Below, one piece after another: positions 45,625 through 56,077 of a stretch of 64,000 nt of DNA (position 1 is its first letter; each line of letters opens with the position of its first letter). The stretch is from Boesenbergia rotunda (Eukaryota; Streptophyta; Magnoliopsida; Zingiberales; Zingiberaceae), in NCBI GenBank assembly GCA_024364735.1, contig JAGFNQ010000948.1, positions 425,326 to 489,325 on the forward strand, written 5' to 3'. The position numbers and the translations under genes were made by a program. The notes below the pieces were generated by a model, which was not told the origin of the DNA, searched no databases, and saw only the letters and a program-made list of their open reading frames with translations.

Positions 45625-46410
45625 CTGGATCGGTCTGGTGACCGATCAGGGATTCTGGCACGCTGCTCCTTCGTGGATCGGTCTGGTGACCGATCTAGCG
45701 ATGACTGATCGGTCGGGTGACCGATCAGGGAGCACACAGTGAGGTTGGGAACCTACTGTGCTGCTCCTGATCGATCTGGTGACCGATCAGGGAGTATGCG
45801 TTTCACCCATTGACTGGCTCCTGATCGGTCGGGTGACCGATCAGGGAGCACACAGTGAGGTTGGGAACCTACTGTGCTGCTCCTGATCGATCTGGTGACC
45901 GATCAGGGAGTATGCGTTTCACCCATTGACTGGCTCCTGATCGGTCTGGTGACCGATCAGGGAGCAAGCAGTGAGGTTGAGTTCACTTGCTGAACAGCTC
46001 CTGATCGGTCTGATGACCGATCAGGAACACTATGCAGATCGTTCTGTTAAACGATCCAGCTTCGCGGGCTCCTCACGATGATCGATCAGGACGAAGCCTG
46101 ATCGGTCTGGGGATGACCTGATCGGACTGCTAACCGATCAGGAAGATCCCTAATCGGTCAGTTGACCGATCTGGAGGGTTAGCCTGCGAAACCCAGAAAT
46201 CGCCTCATATAAGGGTGGATCGGTCCGGTGAACGATCCACGACCTGGGATCGGTCCGGTGATCGGTCTAGGAGAATCTCAAAGAAATCGCGATTTCTGAT
46301 TGAGCATTGGGGATCGATCAGGACGGAGCCTGATCGGTCTGGAACCAGCCTGATCGGTCTGGTGACCGATCAGGAGGCTCTCTGATCGGTCCGGTGACCG
46401 ATCACTTTAA
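45625..46410. repeat. Palindrome array (tgatcggtc/gaccgatca) in LTR A
   Basis: At least ten near-perfect palindromes with 9-11-bp arms around 4-nt loops tggt, gggt or cggt, irregularly spaced. A 116-bp unit starting agcacacagtgagg is tandemly duplicated (45731 and 45847). Palindrome-rich cis-regions are documented in maize Sirevirus LTRs with a different motif. A tataagg lies at 46208-46214, but I am not sure it is the promoter. Confidence 0.9.
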
Positions 46411-47420
46411 TTCAAATTGCATTGTCAGACGCTCTGATCGCGTCTGAACACAACCGATTCGCTGCCACTTTCCTCTGATATTTGATATGCTGTTTGATCT
46501 GCTGCTCTAATACTCTGATTGAGTTTTAGGTGACAGGAGAGGATTCAAACACACAAGGAGAAGTCAAAGAGAGCTTTCCTTGGAGCAGGTTTGTCCCTTT
46601 CTCCACACAGGTTGCAACGGCTGGATGCAGGACTGAAGCTGCTGACTGAAGCTTGGCTGAGGGTGCTCAGGAAGTTCAGTTAGGGTTCAGTGTAGCTGGG
46701 GCATTGGCAGTGAGGCAGCTGTAGGCTGCTGGAGATGAGATCATCTGTTGCTTAGCGGAGAAACAAAAGGAACGAGAGTTGTAGTGTTCAAAAACAACAG
46801 TGTTGTGTGCTCTTGAGTTCCTGCGTTTTGTTTTTGCTCCAGATTAAGCTTGCTGTTCTAGAGTTCTTCAATCATTCTGAGCAAGCTATTGAGAAGAAAT
46901 CATCATACTTGAGCGCTTGAAGGAGAAAATAAGAGGCTTGGAGTCCGACAGTGGGAAGACACGGAGAAGGGTTCTGCGTGAGATCGCCACTGGGTGGAGC
47001 TCAGGGAAGCTTGCTGTGTTTTGTCCTTGCTAAGTGGTTGAGTAAGATCCTTCTTGTTGTTTCTTTGTGCTCATTCTATATCATTGTTTGAAACACACTG
47101 TGGGGAGGTTTCTCCACCGAGAAGGAGGTTGCTTCATATCCGGTAATCACTGGGGCTTGATCTGCCGACAATCAAGGGATCGCCCACCTTAAGGGCACGC
47201 CAAGGAGTAGGGGCAAGTTATCCCCGAACCTTGTAAAATCTCCTTGTTAGCGATCTTGCTAATCTTGCTAGTTAGGTTTTGGTTTTAGTTTCTGCAAGTT
47301 TTGTTTTTCCATACTTACGCTGTGCTATTAATAACTTCAAGTGCAGAAATTTGATAACTCTTCAAAGAAGAAGTGATTGGCTATATTCACCCCCCCTCTC
47401 TAGCCATCTCGTTCCCAACA

Positions 47421-48063
47421 GGCGTGTCATGTCACGCAGCTTCTTCATCCCCGATGCCTGCCACGGGCTATTCAACCCTATCACAAATCCCTCCCTTCAA
47501 GTCTGATCGATGGAAGTGTGGATGATTGATCGGAGTAGCGCGAAGATGAAGAAGCTGAGTTCCAGCAGGACTTGTATCCATTACTACTCCTTCATTAGTT
47601 ATAAGAGACCTTCAGATTATAATCTTCGTCCTGAGTTTCGAGAAATCCTCCTTTTGGTTTCATCCTTTCCAAAAAAAGCTCCTACGATTCTTAGGGGTAT
47701 TATAAGGGTGCCTGTCTCTCCGTCATAAAGGCGCATGGCTCTTTTTTGATGGAGACCAAGTACCTTCGCGAATGCCTCACCACCATGCGATTCAATGGCC
47801 ATCCCCACGAATTCTTACTGGCACGCGCCGTTGTAGCTAGCTCACGTCATGTGACTGTCCCGGGTGCGTCGATTTCTCACTTTCCACGTGCCTCTTCCCC
47901 ATTGCGCCCAAACAGGCGGCTTCCTGGGTATAAGAGGGGAGGATGAGGACGGTTAGGCCCACTTCCGACTACGTGGCTAGGTACGCTTCGGCTTCCTCTT
48001 CTCCTATCAGGCTTCTTTTATGCGTAAGTAGTTTCCGTCTTTCTTGCCGCATCCCTCAGGAAC
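47421..48063 (+). other. Upstream part of an older retroelement between Sireviruses A and C
   Basis: No gene is supported. It contains two TATA-like words, tattataagg near 47698 and ggtataagagg near 47928, and GC-rich leader-like sequence (47840-48040) just before the pseudogene start. The short open frames at 47510-47728 and 47746-47946 look like chance. Confidence 0.5.
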
Positions 48064-50557
48064 TATGGAAGGATACCAAGAGGAATGGTATGAGTCCGCC
48101 TCTTCAAGAGTGAGGCCAGAGGCTCTACAAGCGGCCACCGAGGCCTACTGCATCCTCGCCGAGATGACGGTGGTTATCCCCAAGGTAGGCCAGATGCTAG
48201 TGGAACCTCCTGTGGGCATGTCAACCTTTTTCTTAGGATAGGTGGAGTTAGGGCTTCATTTTCCTGTCCCCCCTTTCTACATGAATATATCCTCCTACTT
48301 TGATATCCCTCTCCACTAGATGGCTCCTAACGGCTTCACTCAAATGGGCGGGGCATATATTGTCTTCAAGTTTTTTAACCTCCCCTAACTCCTCATCTTT
48401 TCCACTCTTTCTTTACCCCAATTGGTTTTAGGGGGGTCTTTAGCTTCTCGGCCCAACCGGGTCATATGTTTTTAGGAAAGTTTTCCTCTTCGCACAAAGG
48501 GTGGAAGGAGAAGTTCTTCTTCATCCAACTACCTGCATTGCCTTTCAATCCTCTTCACTGGATAGAGGCTCTCCCCGATCCTCATTCTTTAGCAGATTTT
48601 CTTCAAAGTTCTGCTTATCGGCATACTAGGAACATACTCTCTGGCATGAAATTCAGTGGTCCGGGGCTGGTGCAAGGTGAGGAACTTATGTTCCGGGTGG
48701 GCCTTAGCCCTAAAGCAACCCAAATCAGCTCCAGCCTCAGTATGTTTGTCTTCTTGATTAATGCTTGTTAATTCTGACTAATATTTCCTTGTTTGTCTAC
48801 TGCAGAGGAAGTCATGTTCGCCAAGGTAATGGGCTGACTTATCAAGTGGGAGGAGGCCAACAAGGAGGCGCTAAATCCTCCCCTAGCCATTCCTGAGGCA
48901 CCCCGGCACCTCCCGAGTCCTTCGAGGGGACTGCTGACTCGTCCCATGCAGCGGCCTCACTCGAGAGGGTAGAAACTACTGTTACATTCCCGCCTGTTCC
49001 GGGCTGAGGGTCTTCTGATCACCAAGTTGACCTTGTGGCAGGTCTTTCTTCTGGGGGTGGCTCCCCTCCAATAGTTGTTCATCCCGAAGGAGTTGGTGAG
49101 CCGCCCTCTCATCCTATCGCCCCCTCGGCATTCCGAACCACTGGTCAGCAGAAGTGGAGACTCCCAAAGGGTTTGGGCCCTGGGTAGAAAAAGCTACGTT
49201 CCGCGGGGCCTGACCCTCTTCCCACTGTGCCTGAGGAGGTGGTTGCTCCTTCCGAGGGGGGAGATCCTATTTTTGCACCGTCTCCTATCCCTTCGGCCGC
49301 AACTCCAGAGAGGGCCAGTATAGCTCCTAGTGTTCCCTCGACCGATCCGGCCGAGGCCTCGAAGGGTAAGGAGGTAGTGCGTGCTCAATACCGGATGAGA
49401 CTGGATAGCCTCAAGAATAAGCTGGATGCGACATTGGAGGCTTCTATGCAATCCTCCCCCCCCCCCCCCCCCCCCCCGGTGCAGTTGAAGGAGGTCCCGC
49501 CCGAGGGGATCTTGTCTGAAGGGAGTTCTAGCTCCGAGGAGTGTGTCTCCGGCCCCTCCAGTTTGCCACCTGAAGCCCCTATGGTCCAACGTCTTCCTCC
49601 TCGCCAGGGTTCGCCGCTGCCCGAAGGAGGAGTTAACCCATCCAGGTCCCCAGGAGGGGCTACCGTGCATGTATCGGCGGGACCGCTAACCAGTCTCCGG
49701 GAGACCCTTCTAAAGGTACAAGCTAATGTTGCATTGGATATGTTCTTGTATACCCTCTAACCTCTTGGTGCAATGACAGGCAACTGAAGACTGCCTCACT
49801 GCCGGCCGAGGCCTATACTCCTGGCCTCGGGTTGAAGCTTTGATCCACTGAGCCCTGCGGACCAAAGCTACCACTAATCACGAGCATCGGGCAGGACTGA
49901 TGAAGGCGGAGGTCAGCAGAGCTCTCCGTGCGAAGGTCGATCATCTGCTGGACCTCGTACGGGACAAGGAGCTGGCCCTCCAAAATTCCTGTCACCACGA
50001 ACGCCTAGCGTCCGAGAAGGCTTTGGCCATTACCCAAGACCTACTCTAGGTGATGCAAGAGAGGGACCGGCTTCAGATGAGAGAGACAGAGCTGTCAGGT
50101 GACCTCCAACTTATGGTCGTCTCGATAGAGAAACTTAACGCACGTGTTCAGGATCAGGAGCAACAACTGGGTCAGAAGGAGTCGAGCTTTCTGATGGCCA
50201 CCGAGCGTGCATCCGTCCTGGAGGATGACCTGGCCCAGGCTTGATCGGAGGTATGGGCCACATCGGCCAGACTTAGGGAGGCCCTAGCTGATCAGGATGA
50301 GATGTCTTCCAAGTTGGGACGATTGAAGAGTGCTCGAGAAGCTGCAAAGGCCGAGATTTGGGCCCTGCAGGTTGCCAAAACCTCCAACTCGAAGGAAGCT
50401 GAAGTGGCCTCTAAGGCGAAGTTCTTGGAGTCAGACGAATTTCGTGCTATTGTCGCTGCCCAAGTAATGAAGCATTTGCAGCAAGGCTTCCACGGGGCTA
50501 TCGACTAAATGAAGAAAGATCACCTTCTGCCCCCGATGCTGACCCTAGTCTATGAGT
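48064..50557 (+). pseudogene. 'Putative gypsy-type transposon' (Transposase_28-like) ORF with introns, broken
   Basis: Translations in shifting frames give a recognisable order. After an acidic start (MEGYQEEWYESASSR, ATG at 48064) comes a conserved block with LGLHFPVPPFYMNISSYFDI and MAPNGFTQMGGAYIVFKFF, then KGWKEKFFFIQLPALPF (48500-48555). A Ser/Pro-rich linker (49227-49700) and a long coiled coil (about 49840-50508, ending VMKHLQQGFHGAID) follow. This is the plan of the plant retroelement-associated Pfam family named Transposase_28. Two likely introns are visible: donor near 48740 with acceptor tctactgcag at 48805, and donor near 49716 with acceptor gacag near 49780. Stops (48239, about 48320, 48386, 50047, 50243, 50507) and frameshifts make it inactive. 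Its function is unknown. Confidence 0.7.
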
Positions 50558-51172
50558 AATGGCTGCCTAGGAAGGGGACTCCCCCCCCCCCCCCCCCCCC
50601 CCCCGTACTCAGAGTTGTAGGATTACCTGTGTACGGGGAGATGGGCCTTTTTGTATCAACCTTGATTAACCTAATCATATTTCTTTACTTTACCATTTCG
50701 TGCATGTTCTTGGAATGGTTCTGCATGCTTCTATGTCCATATAGTGAAACATTAAGGAAAAATATAGGAGTCCTCTCCTGAGGCTGATCTTGCAATAAGC
50801 TTATAGGCCCCTATCAACCCTTTTTGGGAAGTGGGGACGACTCCCGAACCGTCGCCTCCGCGTCACACGCGATCTCTTGAATAGACCCATAAAGAGTCGT
50901 CAGTTCCTAGGCGCGGCATGGGCGTGTTGATCGAAGCGACGCTTTGGCGTCTATTGCTGTTCATGCGTCATTTCCGCATTAAATACATGGAGTGGTAGGG
51001 CTTCCTATAAATAGAGGTAGAAGGGTGAACCATCTTCATCATCCCTTCTGCATTCTTTCTTCTTCCTAGCATGATGCTAGCACTCTTCCTGCCCCCTGTG
51101 GCCGCAGTCGTTGATGCTGGAGCTGGGGGAGTGTTCATGGCTGGAGAGCCTCGTGGAGGGGGAAGCCTTTGT
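50558..51172 (+). other. Unassigned stretch with poly-C run and TATA box
   Basis: A run of 24 C lies at 50581-50604. A TATA box tataaata is at 51006-51013, with a CT-rich leader and an ATG at 51071; the frame from there runs straight into the Sirevirus C LTR, so its end is not original. This could be the promoter of the older element's downstream LTR, but I could not match it to a partner copy in the window. Confidence 0.45.
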
Positions 51173-51587
51173 TGTTGGATCGAGAAAACCGATAGAGCGG
51201 GGGGGGGGGGGGGGGGTGAATATCGAAAATCATTTTTCGGAAAATTTAGAGCAAGTACGCAGCGGAAATTAAAAATAACAACACAAAGACCCAGTCGATT
51301 TTACTTGGTTCGGAGCCTGGGGCGACTCCTACTCCAAGGCCCACGGTCATTGACCGTTTACTTTGGGCAATTCTATATTAGGCACAAATAGTTTACAAAA
51401 AGGTATTACAGAATTAACTACAGTAAACTTAAATTGCTCTTTTACCGACGTCCGGGGTAGATCGACTTTTTCGGAGCAGCGGGACATCGTCGGTTCGAGT
51501 TGGAAGGATTCCGAGGTGATGCGCGAGAGCAGAAGAGCGTAGAAGCGTTGATTGGAAGTTGTGTCCTGAAGCCTTGGTCGAGGGTCC

Positions 51588-51595
51588 TTTATATA
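51588..51595 (-). promoter_or_regulatory. TATA box of the Sirevirus C LTR
   Basis: tatataaa on the minus strand. The first GC-rich palindrome starts less than 15 bp upstream on that strand. Confidence 0.7.
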
Positions 51596-51602
51596 GGGCC
51601 TG

Positions 51603-51916
51603 GGGGCGCCCGGGACGTCGGGGGCGCCCCCCACGTGGCCTTTGATCCGCCAACTCCTCGGTCAGCGTCTGATCCCTTTATCTTCGGGATCCACTTTGAC
51701 CGGGGCGCCCGGAGCGCTCGGGGTGCCCGGGTTGACCGGGTCAAATCTCATCCCTTCGCTTCGCTGGCTTCTGGTTCGAGGCTTGCGCATGGGGGCGCCC
51801 GGGACGCAGGGGGCGCTCGGGAGCAGCGGGGGCGCCCGGGAGCACCGGGGCGCCCGGGAGTTGTACTGTCGAAGCCTATTTTTGTAACTTGTGTTTTGTG
51901 TTCACCATGGGGGCGC
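51603..51916. repeat. GC-rich palindrome cluster (ggggcgcccgg) in LTR C
   Basis: At least eight copies of ggcgccc-based words, most as ggggcgcccgg, clustered just upstream of the minus-strand TATA box. They occupy the same relative place as the palindromes of copia LTR D. Confidence 0.85.
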
Positions 51917-52154
51917 CCTGGTTAGCTGTTGCCTCATTCCTTTGAGGCTCTCTGAGATGCAGACACACGTTCCTTCGGTCCTGCATCCAGGGTTAGTCCA
52001 AAACACACTGAAACAATAAAATATTTATTTATACAGCCTTAGCTGTCTTGGTTCTGACTTTGGGTCTCCAAAATGGAACTCTAGGTCGAACCGACGCCTA
52101 CTGTTCCCTCGACGGGGAACGCGCCCTCACCTACTCCTCTCAGGAGAATATACC

Positions 52155-52440
52155 TGATGCCAACCGTTCCTCTGGTTGGAGTTTTGCCTGACGGTCCTTT
52201 GCCAGGTCTTAGATGTCGAGCTGTCCTTCGCCCGGAGCCTAGCATTCCTTCACTAGGGCTTCTGTCCCAGGCTACCCTTCGCCTGGCGCCTAGCAGTCCT
52301 TCGCTAGGTCTTGGTGACTAGCAGCCCTTCACTAATTGCCTAGCAGTCCTTCGCTAGGTGCCTAGCATTCCTTCGCTAGGGCTTTATTTCCTGGCATTCC
52401 TTCGCCAGTTGCCTAGCAGTCCTTCGCTAGGACTTTGTCT
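52155..52440 (-). repeat. Array of small hairpins with compensating arms in LTR C
   Basis: Units such as cctagcagtccttcgctagg, cctggcattccttcgccag and caggctacccttcgcctg have 5-6-bp paired arms (ctagc/gctag, ctggc/gccag, caggc/gcctg) around a ccttc-type loop. Arm changes are matched on both sides. The loop differs from that of LTR A and B. Confidence 0.85.
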
Positions 52441-52540
52441 CTGCACACTTGAGTAACTTTATTAGATCACAAATAAACTTAACTTTGAATCTTTTGCCAA
52501 TATCAAAACAAGGTTCGATATGGTGCTTCCTGCACCAACA

Positions 52541-53175
52541 ATCTCCCCCTTTTTGATTATGGCAACACAATTCAAAGTTAAGTAAAAAACATTATAATAG
52601 TTGAGAACATAATGTAAAAATGAAGTATAGCAATTTTACACAATTCAATGTTAAGTAAAAACTTTATAACATTTAATAACGTAAGGTAAGATTAGCAATT
52701 ATACACAATTCAATGTTAAGTAAAAACTCTATAACATTTAATAACGCAAGGTAAGATTTGAAAAAAATCCTTTATTTCTCATACTCCCCCTAAAACCCTG
52801 AGTACTTGTGTTATAAAATACTTAACTTTGACCTTTCCTCCCCCTTTGACATATATCAAAAATAAACATGGGTGAACAAGGTATCTAATAGGGAGGTTTG
52901 AGTTTTACCAAAATAAATTTAAGTAAAGGAGTTCAAAAATCATAGTTTTCAAAAGAAACTGTATGTAATGGATTTCATAATTTTCGAAGTAATGGATGTT
53001 TTGAAAATACATGAAGTTCCCCCTTAATGTGATAACTCTTCTCCTTAAAAAAAAAACTGGCAACAACTTGCAATATAGTTTTCAAGAAAAAACTTAACAG
53101 TAACTTACTTAGCTAACATTTTGAAAACAAGTTTCTCTTAAAAATTTCAACTTTTGCACTCATAGAGAAATTTTG
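52541..53175 (-). other. Sirevirus C 3' untranslated remnant
   Basis: On the minus strand it ends in a purine tract aaaaagggggagat at the LTR edge. Further tracts lie at about 52783 (tagggggagt), 52838 (aaagggggagg) and 53012 (aagggggaa), again the multiple-tract pattern. Otherwise it is AT-rich with repeated gttaagtaaaaac words. No ORF. It is cut at 53176 by a gypsy LTR. Confidence 0.75.
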
Positions 53176-53901
53176 TGTAACGACCCGGAAAATTCTCTTA
53201 ATATTTTCATTAAAATATTAAGCATGTCTAGATAATTTTCCGAAGGATCTAAAAATATTAGTACGAACCTTAGCCTAGAAACCCAAGGTTCTCTCATTTA
53301 AATTGAGAAAGTAAGTACTAAGGTGCCTTATAGGGGCTTTCTAGTGCCATTATTATGGGTAGTTTAGGTGAAATTTAATGTAAAAATAGATGGATTGTAA
53401 TGAAAAATATTAACATAATTATGGGGGAATTTTAGGGAATTTTCGAAATTAATAGGAATTAAATTAAAAATAAAAATAGAAAATTAGTGCATGCACCAAG
53501 GATTGAACCTTGGACCTCTTGTACAACCAAGCATGCACTAACCAATTCACCTAGCAAGGGAGTGATATGAGGGAATGAAATGGATATTAGTTAAGGTGTA
53601 GGAAATGAAGAGTCACCAAGAGTAGAGACATCATGACTCTTCATTTACCTCTTTTCAAAATAGTATAAATAGGAAAGGGAGTTACAACTTCCCTTCTTCT
53701 TCTTCATTTTTCCTTCTTCTTCCTTGCTTTGGCCGAAAACTTCAAGATCCTTGCTCCCTTGAGAAAAGTTCCACCAAGGACCCTATCTTGAAGATCTAAG
53801 GACCCCCTACAAAGATACAAGGACTAAGGAGGGTTTAGAGACAAGGAGGTTGTCTTGTTATATTTTTGTTCAAAGTTTGTAAGCAAGATCAAGGAAGGTA
53901 A
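53176..53901 (+). mobile_element. Truncated gypsy (Tekay-like) LTR fragment
   Basis: Starts tgtaacgacccgg, close to the Tekay-2 LTR start tgtaacgcccc, and has a TATA box (tataaata near 53664) followed by a CT-rich leader (cttcccttcttcttcttc). A tRNA T-arm-like word on the opposite strand lies at 53500-53513, about 150 bp before the TATA box. It is cut at 53901 by the insertion of Sirevirus B. No internal region is present, so lineage assignment rests on the LTR start and layout only. Confidence 0.65.
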
Positions 53902-56077
53902 TGTTGGGAACGAGATGGCTATAGAGGGGGGTGAATATAGACAATCGCTTTCGCCTTGCTAACTTATCACGATTTCTGCAACTCAAATATCAGTAGCACA
54001 GCGGAAAGAGTGGAAAACAGAGTATGCAGAAAAACGAAACGAAAGCAAAACAAACACAACTAGCAAGATCGCTAACAAGGAGGGTTTACAAGGTTCGGGG
54101 ATAACTTGCCCCTACTCCTTGGCGTGCCCTTGAGGTGGGTGATCCCTTGATCGTCGGCAGATCAAGCCCCGGTTGACATCGGATATGAAGCAACCTCCTT
54201 CTCGGTGGAGAAACCTCTCCACAACGTGTTTCAAACAATGATATATAATGAGCACAATGAAACAACAACAAGAAGGATCTTACTCAAGCTCTTAGCAAGA
54301 ACAAAACACAGCAAGCTTCCCTGAGCTCCACCCAGTGGCGATCTCACGCAGACCCCTGTCTGCTTCGTGTCTTCCCACTGTCGGACTCCAAGCTTCTTGT
54401 TTTCTCCTTCAAGCGCTCAAGTATGATGATTGCTCCTCTATAGCTTGCTTAGAATGGTCGAAGAACTCAAGAACAGCAAGCTTGTTTCAGCAGAACGCAA
54501 GAACACGAAGAACTTTTCAAACTGAATTGCTCCCCAAAATCTACAGACTCGTCTTCTCGCGTTGCCTTTTGTTTCTCCGCCAAGCGACAAGTGACCACAT
54601 CTCTGTAGCTCCCAGCTACTCATCTGCCAACGCCAGCCTCTACTGAGCTATCTCTGGACTCACTGAGCTCCTCAGCCAAGCTCCAGTCTCAGCTCCAGTC
54701 TTCAGCTCGCCGTTGCAACCTGAGATGTGAAAAGGGACAAACCTGCTCCAAGGAAAGCACGCTTTGACTTCTCCTTGAGTGTTTGAATCCTCCCCTGTCA
54801 CCTGAAACTCAATCAGAGCATTAGAGCAGAAGATCACGCAGCATATCACATATCAGAAACATACATCAGCAAATCCGATACGATCAGACGCTCTGACCGC
54901 GTCTGACAGTGAAATTTGAATTAAAGTGATCGGTCACCGGACCGATCCAGGGTGTGTGGATCGATCACCAGATCGATCCACTGCTTTGCTGGGATTCCCA
55001 GCTCTCACAGCTATACACGCCTGATCGGTCACCAGACCGATCAGGGTGAAGCCTGATCGGTCACCAGACCGATCAGATTGGATCCTGATCGGTCACCCAG
55101 ATCGATCAGGGCAGATGAACAGTAACTTTTTAATCAAATCCAAGATCCCTGATCGGTCACCAGACCGATCCAAGACTTTGATCAGCAAGGGAACTCACTC
55201 ACCGTTTGCTCCCTGATCGGTCACCAGACCGATCAGGATCAAGACAGCAAGGAAGCAGCCTGCTCCCTGATCGGTCACCGGTCCGATCAGGAGCCACACA
55301 GTAGATTCCCAATCTCACTGTGCGCTCCCTGATCGGTCACCAGTCCGATCAGACATAGCTGGATCGGTCACCAGACCGATCCACTAAGGAGCAGCGTGCC
55401 AATGTCCCTGATCGGTCACCAGACCGATCCAGTGACTCAACCCTAGCCCTCCAAGCTAGGAATTCATCCACCTTAGCCCTCCAAGCTAAGGATTTTTCCA
55501 TCTAACTCTCCAAGTTGGGAATTTGCACCTAACCCTCCAAGTTAGGACTTTTCACCTAGCCCTCCAAGCTAGGACTTTTCACCTAGCCCTCCAAGCTAGG
55601 ACTTTTCACCCAACTCTTCCGAGTTAGAACACCATCCAACCTAGCCCTCCAAGCTAGGCACCTGACCCTCCAAGCCAGGACTTTTTCACCTAATTCTCCA
55701 GGATGGGAATTTGCACCTAACCCTCCAAGTTAGGACTTTTCACCTAGCCCTCCAAGCTAGGACTTTTCACCCAACCCTTCCGAATTAGGACTTTTCCAAC
55801 ACCTAGCCCTCCAAGCTAGGATTTTCCACACCTAACCTCCCAGGTTAGGATTTTCCATATCATGCCTAATCCTCGATCAGGACTTAATCATAAACATCAT
55901 AATCAACACACCTAACCTCCCAGGTTAGGAATTTCCAAATCATGCCTAATCATCGATCAGGACTTAATCATAATCCACCTAACCTCCCAGATTAGGATTT
56001 TCCATATCATAATCATCCTCCTAAACCAAAATCGTTGTCAACACCAAAACAACAATCAGGGCCAGACTGCATCAACA
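53902..56077 (-). repeat. 3' LTR of Sirevirus B
   Basis: On the minus strand it starts tgttgatgcagtctggccct at 56077 and ends ctcgttcccaaca at 53902. In element order it has the hairpin minisatellite (55990 down to 55439), the tgatcggtc/gaccgatca palindrome array (55435 down to 54925), the leader, and atattcacccccc near the end. It is about 160 bp shorter than LTR A, mostly from differences in the two arrays. Confidence 0.9.
55439..55990 (-). repeat. Array of small hairpins in LTR B
   Basis: The counterpart of the array at 45205-45612. In plus-strand reading, units such as cctagccctccaagctagg, cctaaccctccaagttagg, ccttagccctccaagctaagg and cctaacctcccaggttagg keep complementary arms while the sequence changes. 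Unit number and order differ from A, so the arrays change by slippage or conversion but keep the fold. Confidence 0.88.

Larger units (their letters stand above)
28080..47420 (+). mobile_element. Sirevirus A: 3' half of a Ty1/copia element with nested insertions
   Basis: The order is pol (from the end of integrase), palindromic spacer, envelope-like gene, 3' UTR with several purine tracts, and 3' LTR. This order, and the close match to element B (which also shows a coiled-coil gag), places it in the Sirevirus (SIRE/Maximus) lineage. Gag, protease and the integrase N-terminus are absent: the element begins abruptly at the Athila 3' LTR, inside the codons just before the third integrase catalytic residue. 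Nested inside are Tekay-2 (32027-41174) and a solo LTR (42541-44835). Confidence 0.9.
45087..47420 (+). repeat. 3' LTR of Sirevirus A
   Basis: Starts tgttgatgcagtctggccct after the purine tract and ends ctcgttcccaaca at 47420; the five bases beyond are ggcgt. It matches the LTR of B at 53902-56077. In order it contains a hairpin minisatellite (45205-45612), a palindrome array (45625-46410), transcribed-leader-like sequence and, 20-35 bp from the end, the C-run motif atattcaccccccc shared by A, B and C. Confidence 0.9.
51173..52540 (-). repeat. 3' LTR of Sirevirus C (minus strand)
   Basis: Read on the minus strand it starts tgttggtgcaggaagcacc at 52540, after the purine tract, and ends ctcgatccaaca at 51173. 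It shares with A and B the run of C after atattcac near its end, here expanded to 18 bases (51199-51216), and the purine-tract context. A minus-strand TATA box tatataaa lies at 51588-51595. A GC-rich palindrome cluster sits directly upstream of it and a hairpin minisatellite lies further upstream. It is shorter (1368 bp) and clearly a different family from A and B. Confidence 0.85.

Noticed and set aside
45205..46410. CRISPR-like or REP-like array of hairpin repeats
   Set aside because: The units vary in arm, loop and spacing, the gaps are not unique spacers of fixed length, and the region lies inside a plant retrotransposon LTR. It is reported as LTR hairpin and palindrome arrays instead.
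51500..51925. 141-residue frame in Sirevirus LTR C (Gly/Ala/Arg-rich)
   Set aside because: It is produced by the GC-rich palindrome cluster and lies antisense to the LTR promoter; no domain.
53485..53545. Possible tRNA gene on the minus strand
   Set aside because: Only the T-arm-like part is convincing; I could not form an acceptor stem or a proper anticodon arm, and a similar word is at the equivalent place of another gypsy LTR. Kept as a finding about a tRNA-like box, not as a tRNA gene.
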